From the NCBI GenBank assembly GCA_022844565.1, contig JALHLK010000008.1, positions 1 to 64,000 on the forward strand: a stretch of DNA of 64,000 bases. Direction: 5' to 3'. A program made the translations under genes and the position numbers. Below the pieces are notes generated by a model. The model made no database searches and was not told the DNA's origin. It worked only from the letters and a program-made list of their open reading frames with translations. This document shows, piece after piece, positions 1 to 10,174 of this stretch. How positions within the stretch are numbered: position 1 is the first letter of the stretch; each line of letters opens with the position of its first letter. The stretch is from Saprospiraceae bacterium. GTDB lineage: Bacteria; Bacteroidota; Bacteroidia; Chitinophagales; Saprospiraceae.

Positions 1-170
1 ACTGGTAACTCAATAAAAGAATGTTTTCGTGACATAGATTTTGATTTTTAATATTTAGCCACAAACATATTATATTAATTTGTAATATTTAAATATCCAA
101 TATATGTTTTTCTTCTTTTGTTTTTTTAATTAGACGCAGCACTAGAACTTAATCATATTAACCTCAAAAC

Positions 171-2162
<1,992 letters not shown>

Positions 2163-2189
2163 TTATATGTGTTTTTAATATAAAGCACG

Positions 2190-2197
2190 CAAAATTA
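2190..2197 (-). promoter_or_regulatory. -7 promoter motif of gyrB
   Basis: On the minus strand this reads TAATTTTG, matching the Bacteroidota -7 consensus TAnnTTTG, about 50 bases before the gyrB ATG. No clear TTTG -33 box lies at the expected distance. Confidence 0.5.
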
Positions 2198-2387
2198 CTC
2201 ATTTTTATTGGTATAAGCAAGAAAATAAGTTTAAAAACTGATTTATCAAATATACCAAGAGCCTATAAAAAGTAAATTATTCTTTTCCTTAGGAATCTAA
2301 TGAATTTTTACTATTTGCTGAAGATTATTGAAAATAAATTAATGTCAAATTTGTACAAGGTGCACAAATGAAAGGGTTAATTGTGAA

Positions 2388-2484
2388 GGTTAAGGGAGGT
2401 TAAGATGGTTAAGATGGTTAAAAGAAGTTAAGAGTGATCAGAAGTGTAAGAAAACTTAACCTTCCTTAATTTAAAAACTTAACC
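2388..2484. repeat. Iterated GGTTAAG heptamers with inverted copies
   Basis: GGTTAAG occurs at 2388, 2398 and 2407, with a GGTTAAA variant at 2416, so copies lie 9-10 bases apart. The reverse complement CTTAACC occurs at 2455 and 2478. The block could fold into alternative hairpins or act as an iterated protein-binding site upstream of gyrB. Function is unknown. Confidence 0.5.
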
Positions 2485-2516
2485 TCCTCAACCAGTAGGT
2501 TTACACATATTAATTT

Positions 2517-2644
2517 TACTTTGTTAACTTCAATAATTTTTAAGTTACCGCGACCTTCAGGTCGTGGAAAACAAAAAACCACAATTCTTTTGGCGACATT
2601 TTTGCAACAAAAATGGTGACAAAAACTAATAAGGACGTTGCCAT
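2517..2644 (+). repeat. 128-bp dispersed repeat, copy 1
   Basis: This sequence matches the reverse complement of 13917-14044 over 128 bases with no gaps and about 10 mismatches (about 92 percent identity by eye). It contains a small hairpin, CGACC-TTCA-GGTCG at 2551-2564, and an imperfect longer one between TTTTGGCGAC and GTGACAAAA. A 68-codon minus-strand open frame crosses it but is not believed to be a gene. It behaves like a mobile or amplified intergenic repeat. Confidence 0.8.
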
Positions 2645-2720
2645 TTTTAACTTTAATTGAATTTAGAAGCATTCTGTTTTCAACTTATCAAAGTAGAATT
2701 AATCAACATCAGACATTATG

Positions 2721-2949
2721 CCAAATTCCGCATTAGACTTTATTCGAATGAATATATGACAAAATAGTTGGCATTGCTCGGAAATTTTATCCCGCAGGTG
2801 TAGCCCAAGCTACATCGAGGATAAGAAAGACGTTAAAAATTGACCGCAAGTCAATTTAGTCTTGAACTGTGACGCCCCGTCACAGCTACTGCAATTGTAA
2901 GTTAGGTGGTATATTTTTTCATGCAGTTCATTTCTAATGCGGATTTTGG
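2721..2949. mobile_element. Possible MITE-like element with 16-bp terminal inverted repeats
   Basis: CCAAATTCCGCATTAG at 2721-2736 is matched, with one mismatch, by its inverse at 2934-2949. Inside are three hairpins: 2787-2824 (outer TTATCC/GGATAA, inner GTGTAGC/GCTACAT), 2837-2857 (AAATTGAC/GTCAATTT) and 2867-2885 (CTGTGACG/CGTCACAG, perfect 8-bp stem with a 3-base loop). There is no transposase reading frame and no clear target duplication, so it could equally be a structured intergenic repeat. Confidence 0.4.
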
Positions 2950-3002
2950 GTTTATCAATTTTTTGGCTTTAAAATTTAGAATTGCCAGTAAATTATACAC
3001 AT

Positions 3003-3044
3003 AAAAAAAAGGGGTAAAACATGACTGCTTAACCCCCCTTCTAT
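3003..3044 (-). terminator. Rho-independent terminator of the prohibitin-like gene
   Basis: On the minus strand, a G-rich stem half (AAGGGG) pairs with CCCCTT and is followed directly by a run of T. It starts about 18 bases after the stop of the gene ending at 3062. Confidence 0.6.
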
Positions 3045-3061
3045 TCAAAAACTGCAACTAT

Positions 3062-3901
3062 TTAATTGTTCACCGCGCTAGTAACTCTCGTAGTGCTTGT
3101 AGGTGTATTTACCTTTTCATCCATATTCATCATGAGCGGAATATTATTACCGCTTGTTATGATGACTTTTGCATTGGCTGATTTTGACAATTCCATAAAG
3201 GCTTCGATAGCTTTAAATTGTAAAATTTTGTTGTCTAATCCTTCGGCAATAATCATTTGGGCGTCTCGCGTACCCTTTGCTTGGATGATTTTTTGTTCTG
3301 CTTCTTGAGTCGCAGACTGTAGAATAAACTGCATTCTCTGTGCTCTTTGTTCAGCTTCTAATTTTTCTTCTATGGCTCTTGCCAAACTTGGAGGCATTTG
3401 AACACTTTTTAACAATACGGCTTCAATTTCGATCGATTTTCCTTTTAAAAGTTGCATCATTTGATCTTTAATAGCTACCTCTATAGCTGACCTTTCACCC
3501 GTATGCATGTCTTTTGCAAAATACCTTGACGACACATCTGCTACAGCAGACCTAAATACTGGAAGTATTAAGTTGGCTTCATAATCATCTCCTATATTTC
3601 TCAAAAGTTCAGGTACCTTTTTCGGCATCACGTTATACAGAATGGATACTTCCGATCGAATGTTCAATCCTTCTTTTGAAGGAATAGATAACTCAACTTC
3701 TAAGTTTTGAGTCATTACATTTACCTTTTGTACAACTGAGATAAAAGGATTGAAGAAAGCTAAACCGCCATTGTAGGTTTTGTCTTGATACTTTCCAAGG
3801 GTACGCTTTACTCCAATTTCTCCTTGGTTGACAGTGACACATGATGTTAGTGATGCAAATAGTATTGCAAAACTCAAATAAACTAATTTCTTGTTATTCA
3901 T
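3062..3901 (-). CDS. Prohibitin-like SPFH/band 7 lipoprotein
   Basis: SPFH-domain membrane protein of 279 residues. An N-terminal signal with a lipobox-like LTSC (about residues 18-21) is followed by VNQGEIGVKRTLGK, typical of the start of a band 7 domain. The middle part carries the usual features: a long assembly domain, LLKGKSIEIEAVLLKSVQMP and an Ala/Glu-rich coiled region (EEKLEAEQRAQRMQ). Family members form large rings in membranes and often modulate proteases or membrane organisation. Here the lipobox suggests an exported lipid-anchored form rather than a cytoplasm-facing one; that is inference. It is a single gene between the hairpin-rich region and the small-RNA units, with a -7 motif 51 bases upstream and a terminator downstream. 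Confidence 0.85.
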   Translation of the reverse strand: MNNKKLVYLSFAILFASLTSCVTVNQGEIGVKRTLGKYQDKTYNGGLAFFNPFISVVQKVNVMTQNLEVELSIPSKEGLNIRSEVSILYNVMPKKVPELLRNIGDDYEANLILPVFRSAVADVSSRYFAKDMHTGERSAIEVAIKDQMMQLLKGKSIEIEAVLLKSVQMPPSLARAIEEKLEAEQRAQRMQFILQSATQEAEQKIIQAKGTRDAQMIIAEGLDNKILQFKAIEAFMELSKSANAKVIITSGNNIPLMMNMDEKVNTPTSTTRVTSAVNN

Positions 3902-3951
3902 AATCTTATTCTTTTAAATTTTATAAAAATTATAAATAGTACGGTCTTGAC

Positions 3952-3959
3952 CAAAAATA
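3952..3959 (-). promoter_or_regulatory. -7 promoter motif of the prohibitin-like gene
   Basis: Minus-strand TATTTTTG matches TAnnTTTG and lies 51 bases before the ATG. It separates the gene from the upstream small-RNA-like units, arguing that these are not simply its leader. Confidence 0.5.
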
Positions 3960-4073
3960 GTTCTTTGGATATATAATTCTATTTAATAAAGTTTTGTTAA
4001 GAGATATTGCTCGTCAAAAAACCTTAAGGTGTATTCAAATGTAAAAAAGAAAAGATGGTAATAGCGACCCTAA

Positions 4074-4182
4074 AAAGAAAAAACCCAATCTAACGTTTTA
4101 GACCGGGTTTTTTGAAATTCAAATCGTTAAAGCCACATTTATTTTTGGATGCTGAAATTATTCAAACATCTTTCAGAAGGAT
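4074..4182 (-). ncRNA. Putative small RNA, tandem copy 1
   Basis: No protein is encoded. On the minus strand a promoter (TTTG, 23 bases, TATCTTTG at 4221-4187) leads into about 109 bases ending in a strong intrinsic terminator (4078-4113, stems AAAAAACCC/GGGTTTTTT and TCTAA/TTAGA, then a T-rich tract). The predicted RNA has a 5' hairpin (CTGAAA/TTTCAG), a stretch shared with copy 2 (ATGTGGCTTTAACGATTTGA) and the terminator. Copy 2 has the same layout and length. Alternatives are an attenuator for the downstream prohibitin-like gene or a plain duplicated terminator. Transcript ends are inferred from motifs only. Confidence 0.55.
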
Positions 4183-4186
4183 GATA

Positions 4187-4221
4187 CAAAGATATACTGT
4201 TGTAAAGTATCAAAACACAAA
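4187..4221 (-). promoter_or_regulatory. Promoter of small RNA copy 1
   Basis: On the minus strand TTTG (4221-4218) is followed after 23 bases by TATCTTTG (4194-4187). The same boxes with the same spacing precede copy 2. Confidence 0.55.
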
Positions 4222-4404
4222 TATATTTACATAATTGTGTGCTATTTTACCATAAATAAGAATTATTAGAACTAAGTGTGTTAATACTAATGATTACTTC
4301 TCAATGATTACCAAATTATGTATTGATAAATGTTTTGAAATAAAATATAAAGGGAAATAGAATTGTTAGAAATACAACAATAAGAAATTTTCTGTAGTCT
4401 ACCG

Positions 4405-4418
4405 TGATTTTAAAATCA
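4405..4418. repeat. 14-bp perfect palindrome between the small RNA units
   Basis: TGATTTTAAAATCA is a perfect palindrome, nested in a wider imperfect inverted repeat with AGTCT before it and AGACT after it. It lies in the spacer between the two small-RNA-like units; role unknown. Confidence 0.4.
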
Positions 4419-4488
4419 AGTCAGGCGGGAGACTCACTTCTAAATAAAATAATTATAAAAATAAAACAAAAATTTAAATAGTGGGCTT

Positions 4489-4597
4489 AAAGAAAAAAAC
4501 CTAGTCTAACTTTTTAGACCAGGTTTTTTTTGAAATTCAAATCGTTAAAGCCACATTAATCTTAAAATCTGAATTGCTCAGATCGTTTTCATTATGA
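4489..4597 (-). ncRNA. Putative small RNA, tandem copy 2
   Basis: Paralogue of the unit at 4074-4182. The promoter boxes TTTG-N23-TATCTTTG lie at 4637-4603. The predicted RNA begins near a shared TATCATC, folds a 5' hairpin (ATCTGA/TCAGAT), carries the same unpaired ATGTGGCTTTAACGATTTGA segment and ends in a terminator at 4493-4531 (AAAAAAACC/GGTTTTTTT with GTCTAA/TTAGAC). The 5' hairpin differs in sequence from copy 1 but keeps a stem, and the terminator stem carries compensating differences, which supports a functional RNA. Confidence 0.55.
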
Positions 4598-4602
4598 TGA
4601 TA

Positions 4603-4637
4603 CAAAGATACAACGACAATATTCTCTGAGCTACAAA
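4603..4637 (-). promoter_or_regulatory. Promoter of small RNA copy 2
   Basis: Minus-strand TTTG (4637-4634), 23-base spacer, TATCTTTG (4610-4603), identical in layout to the copy 1 promoter. Confidence 0.55.
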
Positions 4638-4678
4638 TATATTTTCACAAATATGTTCTATTTTAACTTATATTGTCG

Positions 4679-4686
4679 TATATTTG
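4679..4686 (+). promoter_or_regulatory. -7 motif upstream of the AraC-type gene
   Basis: TATATTTG matches TAnnTTTG, 60 bases before the ATG at 4747. No clear -33 TTTG box was found. Confidence 0.35.
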
Positions 4687-4746
4687 TTATCTTAATGTTA
4701 ATTGGGTTTAAATAATCCATCTAGGTACAAATTAAACTAATGAAAA

Positions 4747-5628
4747 ATGCAAAAAAGAGCATTTATTGAAAGAATTGAGCCATCTTTTGGAAGTTCTTAT
4801 ACGTTGAAAAAGTTTGATAGTGTAATCAATGATAAGAAAGCTATGTGGCACTATCATGAAGAAATAGAATTAGTCTACATTAGAGATGGCAGTGGTACTA
4901 GACACATAGGTAATCATATTTCCAACTATTACAACGGAGAACTGATCATGATTGGTAGTAATTTACCCCATCTGGGTTTTGCAGATCGTCTTCAAGGTTC
5001 AGGTGTAGAATTTGTGCTTCAGTTTAGAGAAGATTTTCTTGGTGAAAATATCCTAACACGACCAGAATTTATAGCAATAAAAAGATTGTTTGACATCGCC
5101 AAGAATGGCCTTTCATTTATAGGTAATACACGCACCGAGGTTGGAGAGCGTTTTGAGAGTCTTTTTTATATGAGCAATTTTGAAAAGTTAATAGAAGTTC
5201 TTAAGATTTTAAATATATTAGGGACCTCAAGGGATTATGAAATCTTGAACGCAGGCGGAGCCTCTTTGATGTATACTGTACAAGGAGCAGACCGATTGGA
5301 CGAAGTTTTTAATTTTGTAAGCGAAAAGTTTCAAGATCCGATTACGGTAGATGAATTGGCCTCCATAACTGCTATGACTGTACCATCGTTTTGTAGATTT
5401 TTTAAAAAACAGACAGGTAAAACTTTTATTGAGTTTTTAAACGAATATCGTATCTCCCATGCATGTAAATTATTAGCCGAAACGTCTACCCCAATTACGG
5501 ATATTTGTTATGATTCAGGTTTTAATAATTTCTCACATTTCAATAAATACTTTAAGAGGATAACAAGTAAGAGTCCCTCCATGTATAGAAAAGAGATGTC
5601 CTTAACTATTATTCCTGGTAATCAGTAA
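4747..5628 (+). CDS. AraC family transcriptional regulator
   Basis: DNA-binding regulator of 293 residues. The N-terminal half is a cupin-type sensing domain (MWHYHEEIELVYIRDGSGTR and following strands, roughly residues 10-150). The C-terminal 100 residues hold the two helix-turn-helix motifs of the AraC/XylS family: ITVDELASITAMTVPSFCRFF and ITDICYDSGFNNFSHFNKYF. The ligand cannot be read from sequence; cupin-AraC proteins usually respond to sugars or small metabolites. It is convergent with the gamma-glutamyltransferase gene, 30 bases away, which places it near but does not prove that it regulates that gene. Confidence 0.9.
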   Translation: MQKRAFIERIEPSFGSSYTLKKFDSVINDKKAMWHYHEEIELVYIRDGSGTRHIGNHISNYYNGELIMIGSNLPHLGFADRLQGSGVEFVLQFREDFLGENILTRPEFIAIKRLFDIAKNGLSFIGNTRTEVGERFESLFYMSNFEKLIEVLKILNILGTSRDYEILNAGGASLMYTVQGADRLDEVFNFVSEKFQDPITVDELASITAMTVPSFCRFFKKQTGKTFIEFLNEYRISHACKLLAETSTPITDICYDSGFNNFSHFNKYFKRITSKSPSMYRKEMSLTIIPGNQ

Positions 5629-5658
5629 AAATTATTTTAAGCCTACCTAAAAATTTGA

Positions 5659-7506
5659 CTACCACCCTATTCCATAATCTTCTCCATGATTACTCGAGCC
5701 TCCCCATAATGTACCATGTTTCCAGTCAAACCATATCGCATTGACAGGTCCACTCGTTCTATTTTCTGTTTGTATTTTATAACCCATCGCTTCGAGCTCT
5801 TTTCTTATTTTTTCAGACGTTGCAGTATTGAGCATCATATTTCCTGGTTTACGTTCGTGTTTTCCAAAGGTAGAGTACATTTGGTATGTTTTAAAGCTTG
5901 GAGCTTCCGTTGCTTTCTGTATAGGGATGTCAAACTCTACAACATTTAGAAAAAATTGTAGTAAAAGCTGGTCTTGTTCGTCACCTGCTTGTTTTGCAAA
6001 TGCTAGAAAAGGTTTACCATCTTTGAGCGCCATACTTGGGGTAAGAGTCACTCTTGGTTGCTTACCCGGAGCTAGGACATTGTTAGGCCCATCTTTTTCA
6101 TTCAATACAAATGATTGCATTCTCTGACTTAGACCTACACCGGTATTACCCGCAATACATGCTGGTATCCAGCCCCCACTTGGAGTGAAAGAAACCACCC
6201 ATCCAGATTTATCAGCAGCAACTACAGTTGTCGTACCCATTTGAAACTCTTCTTTAAATTTGTCATCAAGGAAACCCGTGCTCCTTGAGGTGTCAATTTC
6301 TCTGAGATATTTTGCAAAGGGGTTCGGCTTTCCTATAAAACTATATGGATCCCCTGGTCTAAAAGCAGGATCATTTTTGTCAGGGTTGATCAGTTTTAAT
6401 CGATCTTTAGCGTAATCTTTTGATATCAAAGTTTTAATAGGTGAGTTTTTCATAAACGCTGGATCTCCATAATAGAAATCCCTATCAGCAAATGATAAAT
6501 TCATAACCTGATATAAAGTGTGAATGTATTCGGTAGAATTATAACCCATTTTCTTTAAATCATAGTTTTCTAACATATTAAGCGACTGTAACAAGACTGG
6601 CCCTTGGGTCCACTCTTGCAATTTATACACTTCTATACCTCTATAATTGGTAGACAAAGGTTCTTCTATCTTTACTTTCCAATTGGCTAAGTCACTTTTT
6701 TCTATTAATCCTCCCATTTCTTTGGTGCCTCTGACCAATTCATCTGCTATATCACCTTTATAAAATCTGTCATAAGCCGCCATGATGGCTTGTTTTCTAT
6801 TTTTACCTTGCTTTAATGCTTTAGATTCCGCTTCAATCAGTTTTTCGAGTGTAGCTTTTAATTCTTTTTGTACAAAAATTTCTCCAGCATGAGGTGCCTC
6901 TCGCTCTTCTCCCAAGTGTGGCAACAAGATCTTTTTAGAATATGGCCATTCCTTTATGAGCTTCTTTTGTCTTTCTATTGAATTGGCCGTTTGAGCTTCG
7001 ATAGGATATCCATTCGCCATACTGATCGCTGGTGCTAAAACTTCCTTTAGACTCATCGTGCCATATTCAGCTAATACCACCATTAATCCTCCTGGTATCC
7101 CTGGTGTAACAGCAGCTAAAGGACCATATTCAGGTGGAAAATTCTCGTGTCCCGCTTTTTTATAATAATCAACCGTTGCCTTTTGTGGCGCTACTCCCAA
7201 TCCATTGATTGCAATTACTTTTTTCAATGTAGGATGATATATCAAGCCCTGTAGCTCTCCACCCCAACTTAACACATCAAACATCGTACACGTGGCAGCA
7301 AGCATAGCACATGAAGCATCTATTGCATTACCTCCTTTTGTAAAAATCATCGAACCTGCTGTTGTAGCGAGTGGCTTACCTGTTATAGCCATCCATTCCT
7401 TACCGTGGAGTGGTGGCTTTTGTGAAGGTGCTGGTAGATAATTACCATATTGAGCTGTCAATACTTGAGATGTCAAAAAGGTGATTAATATTGCTATTCT
7501 TTTCAT
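5659..7506 (-). CDS. Gamma-glutamyltransferase family protein, altered active-site motifs
   Basis: Exported Ntn-hydrolase fold protein of 615 residues with a signal peptide (about residues 1-18, ending LTAQ). Family landmarks include GGNAIDASCAML (58-69), TPGIPGG (134-140), the small-subunit start MGTTTVVAADKSGWVVSFT, and APGKQPRVTLTPSMALKDGKP. Canonical enzymes cleave themselves before the first Thr of TTH(Y/F)S; here the site reads TTTVV at 425-429, so the Thr is kept but the following His is not. The usual RE-x-AP motif, whose Arg binds the gamma-glutamyl carboxylate, is replaced by NGLGVAP (101-107). It is therefore probably an Ntn hydrolase with a different acyl substrate. It follows the aminotransferase gene by 28 bases, suggesting one transcript. 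Confidence 0.85.
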   Translation of the reverse strand: MKRIAILITFLTSQVLTAQYGNYLPAPSQKPPLHGKEWMAITGKPLATTAGSMIFTKGGNAIDASCAMLAATCTMFDVLSWGGELQGLIYHPTLKKVIAINGLGVAPQKATVDYYKKAGHENFPPEYGPLAAVTPGIPGGLMVVLAEYGTMSLKEVLAPAISMANGYPIEAQTANSIERQKKLIKEWPYSKKILLPHLGEEREAPHAGEIFVQKELKATLEKLIEAESKALKQGKNRKQAIMAAYDRFYKGDIADELVRGTKEMGGLIEKSDLANWKVKIEEPLSTNYRGIEVYKLQEWTQGPVLLQSLNMLENYDLKKMGYNSTEYIHTLYQVMNLSFADRDFYYGDPAFMKNSPIKTLISKDYAKDRLKLINPDKNDPAFRPGDPYSFIGKPNPFAKYLREIDTSRSTGFLDDKFKEEFQMGTTTVVAADKSGWVVSFTPSGGWIPACIAGNTGVGLSQRMQSFVLNEKDGPNNVLAPGKQPRVTLTPSMALKDGKPFLAFAKQAGDEQDQLLLQFFLNVVEFDIPIQKATEAPSFKTYQMYSTFGKHERKPGNMMLNTATSEKIRKELEAMGYKIQTENRTSGPVNAIWFDWKHGTLWGGSSNHGEDYGIGW

Positions 7507-7534
7507 TTTATAAATTTATTTTTCTTCTTTAAAA

Positions 7535-8782
7535 TTAGGATGCTAACATTTTGACGCCTTTAATAAAGACATCTAACTCTTTGGTAGTGGTATATATATT
7601 AGGTGTAATCCTACATCCGTGTACTCCTACACCGTCAATGGCTACTGTGTAAACATTGAATTTTTCAAGTAAGTTCTTAGCTAGGTCAGCAGGTTTCATA
7701 TTCTTTAATCCCACATTGGCAATGCCACAAGACCTACTTTTGTCGCGAGGGGTGTTGATCATGACATTGGGATGATCGCGCAATTGATCAACAAAATAAT
7801 TTTGCAAAAACCTTAATCGATCTTCTTTTTCTTTTTGGCCTATACTCAAATAATAATCTATGGAGTCAATAATTGCTAATTCAGAATAAGAGGGTGTTGT
7901 ACCATTATTACTTATATAGCTTATTTTACTATTGTCATCATCCCAACCCGCTAATAGGGGCCAAATAGTCGGGATATGCTCTTTTCGTATGTATAAAAAT
8001 CCTACACCAAGTGGGCTACTCAACCACTTATGCAGGCTTGCCCCATAGTAATCACAGTTTAAGTCGCTCATCTTAAATTCAAAGTGAGCAATACAATGTG
8101 CACCATCTACCAATACTTTCACTCCATATCGATGTGCCATATCACATATTTTCTTAACAGGTAGAATATGACCTGTAATGTTTACCATATGAGGAATCAT
8201 GATCATTTTGGTCTTGGGTGTAATCATTTTTTCATATACACTCACGACCTCTTCATCTGAACTGGGGTCAAGAGGAATATCGACCAATTTATTGATTACT
8301 CCGTGTCTTTTAGCCACTTGCCTAAACATACTAAGCATAGATCCGTAATCTTGATTGGACATAATTGCTTCATCTGCTGGCTGCCATGGAAATCCGCTAA
8401 TGATCAAGTCTAAAGATTCTGTAGTGTTTCTAGTCACTACTACTTCTTCTTCGCTACATCCCATTAAGTTGGCCAATTTAACTTTTACTTTTTGCCTGTC
8501 ATCTGTGCGATAGGTTCGCATATAAAAAGAACCTAAAGTATTAACTCTATCTATATGAGCGATAAATTTTTTCATTATCGGTTGAGGAGTTATACAATAA
8601 TAACCATTCTCTAGATTTATAAACTTGTTTAATTTGTAGTCTTTTCTTACTTGTTGCCATTTTTTATCATCACTATTGTCAGCATATTGATCTGAGGTAG
8701 CTTCTGCAAGTAATTCAGAAGACAAAAGTGGAGCGAAACCAAGCATATAAGCTGTATTTCGAAGGAAAGTTCTTTTATGCAT
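7535..8782 (-). CDS. Class V PLP-dependent aminotransferase (isopenicillin N epimerase-like)
   Basis: PLP enzyme of 415 residues, fold type I. The PLP lysine is visible in YGASLHKWLSSPLGVGFLYI, preceded by the cofactor-binding Asp in VLVDGAHCI, and TRNTTESLDLIISGFPW binds the phosphate region. The N-terminus (KRTFLRNTAYMLGFAPLLSSELLAEA segment) looks like an export signal, possibly a Tat-like signal with KR rather than RR, so it may act in the periplasm. Related proteins include isopenicillin N epimerases and cysteine desulfurase-like enzymes; the substrate is unknown. It is probably first in a two-gene transcript with the gamma-glutamyltransferase-like gene, so the pair may process a peptide or amino-acid derivative. 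Confidence 0.85.
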   Translation of the reverse strand: MHKRTFLRNTAYMLGFAPLLSSELLAEATSDQYADNSDDKKWQQVRKDYKLNKFINLENGYYCITPQPIMKKFIAHIDRVNTLGSFYMRTYRTDDRQKVKVKLANLMGCSEEEVVVTRNTTESLDLIISGFPWQPADEAIMSNQDYGSMLSMFRQVAKRHGVINKLVDIPLDPSSDEEVVSVYEKMITPKTKMIMIPHMVNITGHILPVKKICDMAHRYGVKVLVDGAHCIAHFEFKMSDLNCDYYGASLHKWLSSPLGVGFLYIRKEHIPTIWPLLAGWDDDNSKISYISNNGTTPSYSELAIIDSIDYYLSIGQKEKEDRLRFLQNYFVDQLRDHPNVMINTPRDKSRSCGIANVGLKNMKPADLAKNLLEKFNVYTVAIDGVGVHGCRITPNIYTTTKELDVFIKGVKMLAS

Positions 8783-8870
8783 CGTAAATAGTTTAGTAGT
8801 AACTTATTTTAAATAAAATGTGTCAATTGATTTTTAAAGTTCTTAAACTCAAATTTAATAGGATAATTTA

Positions 8871-8878
8871 TAATTTTG
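8871..8878 (+). promoter_or_regulatory. -7 motif of the Lnb-like gene
   Basis: TAATTTTG matches TAnnTTTG and lies 25 bases before the ATG at 8903. Confidence 0.4.
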
Positions 8879-8902
8879 CTGTAAATATCTATTTTTATTA
8901 CA

Positions 8903-10078
8903 ATGGTATATCATTTTTATAAAATATTTCTTGCGATTTTACTGACATGCTCATTATTAGTAATAGCTAAAGGTAGTGATACACTCCAAAAACCTTTTTA
9001 TCAAGTATCTTTATTGACAATTGCACCGGGGACAGAGATTTACAGTCTTTTTGGGCATACAGCAATTAGAATCAAAAATGTAAAAAGTGAAGAAGATATC
9101 ACCTATAATTATGGAACATTTGATTTTAACACACAGGGATTTCTTATAAAGTTTTTGCGAGGCAAACTCCCATACCAATTAGCCAAAGCTCCTTTTCAAA
9201 ACTTCATGTATGAATATAATGAAACAAAAAGAAGTGTATCAGAACAAGTCTTAGATATTTCTCAAGAAGAAGCAGATCTAATTTTAAAATTTTTAGAAAA
9301 CAATGCGCTGCCAGAAAACAAAGATTATTTATATGATTTCCTTTATGACAACTGTGCCACCCGTGTGCGAGATGTTTTTAATAATCATCTGCCAATTTCA
9401 ATTGTAGATGAAACCGGAGCATCAAAAACATTTAGAAACATGCTTCATGAATACTTAGGCAATTATCCGTGGACACGTTTTGGAATAGACTTAATTGTGG
9501 CATCACCTGCGGACAAAATTACCGATGTGCAAAGTCAGATGTTTTTACCTGATTATTTATCTTTACATATGACAAATGCTACTATAGGACAAGAGCAGCT
9601 TAAGAAATACACCTTTATGCCCAATAGACAATTACTTTTTTTTGATCAGGGACAAGAACAAAAACATATTTTTACTCCATTTAATATTTTTCTAGCTTTA
9701 TCTATTTTATTATTGGTTCTTTATTTTACCAAATTTAAAGCAGTTGCCTTCGGTATATTATCATTAAGTTTTGTCATTTTTGGAATAGGTAGTATGATAT
9801 TGCTGTTTATGTGGTTTGGTACTGATCACCAGACTACAAAAGTCAACTATAATCTAATCTGGTTGAGTCCACTATACTTATTGTTACCTTTTTTATCCAA
9901 AAAATTTACTATTGGTTTAAGTGTTTTATTAATTTTACTAACCATTATAAGCATGGTAGGAGTCTTACCACAGGTTATGCCCACTGTTGATATTTACATA
10001 CTTATTTTTACCCTCTTGGGTTTGAATATCTATTTTCATCTGACTAATAATAAAGAGGATAAGGTTTTTATTGATTAA
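8903..10078 (+). CDS. DUF4105/Lnb-like lipoprotein N-acyltransferase family protein
   Basis: Membrane protein of 391 residues. An N-terminal signal/anchor (residues 5-23) leads to an exported DUF4105 domain with the paired motifs YSLFGHTAIR (His52) and LYDNCATRVRD (Cys151), the likely catalytic His and Cys. After about residue 255 come several hydrophobic helices, about five, ending the protein. In Bacteroides, proteins of this architecture (Lnb) have been reported to N-acylate lipoproteins, replacing Lnt; applying that role here is inference from architecture. The many lipoproteins of this window would be substrates. The gene is divergent from the aminotransferase, with its own -7 motif. Confidence 0.8.
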   Translation: MVYHFYKIFLAILLTCSLLVIAKGSDTLQKPFYQVSLLTIAPGTEIYSLFGHTAIRIKNVKSEEDITYNYGTFDFNTQGFLIKFLRGKLPYQLAKAPFQNFMYEYNETKRSVSEQVLDISQEEADLILKFLENNALPENKDYLYDFLYDNCATRVRDVFNNHLPISIVDETGASKTFRNMLHEYLGNYPWTRFGIDLIVASPADKITDVQSQMFLPDYLSLHMTNATIGQEQLKKYTFMPNRQLLFFDQGQEQKHIFTPFNIFLALSILLLVLYFTKFKAVAFGILSLSFVIFGIGSMILLFMWFGTDHQTTKVNYNLIWLSPLYLLLPFLSKKFTIGLSVLLILLTIISMVGVLPQVMPTVDIYILIFTLLGLNIYFHLTNNKEDKVFID

Positions 10079-10124
10079 ATTTTGAATCCTCTCCGATTGT
10101 ACTACAGTTGAATATTTAAAATAT

Positions 10125-10159
10125 TTTGCACATTTAGAAAAAATTATTTTGTATTTTTG
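10125..10159 (+). promoter_or_regulatory. Promoter before the broken antitoxin frame
   Basis: TTTG at 10125-10128 and TATTTTTG at 10152-10159 are separated by 23 bases, the same spacing as in the small-RNA promoters. The coding frame begins only about 16-22 bases downstream. Confidence 0.5.
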
Positions 10160-10174
10160 TAAAAACAAAGTAGT

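Noticed and set aside
2466-2672. 68-codon minus-strand frame near gyrB
   Set aside because: Most of it is the 128-bp repeat, with no ribosome-binding site, no family resemblance, and the second repeat copy does not carry the same frame.
4114-4140. Mini open frame ATG-TGG-CTT-TAA in the small-RNA units as a leader peptide
   Set aside because: Only three codons with no ribosome-binding site; conservation fits the RNA sequence better than a peptide.
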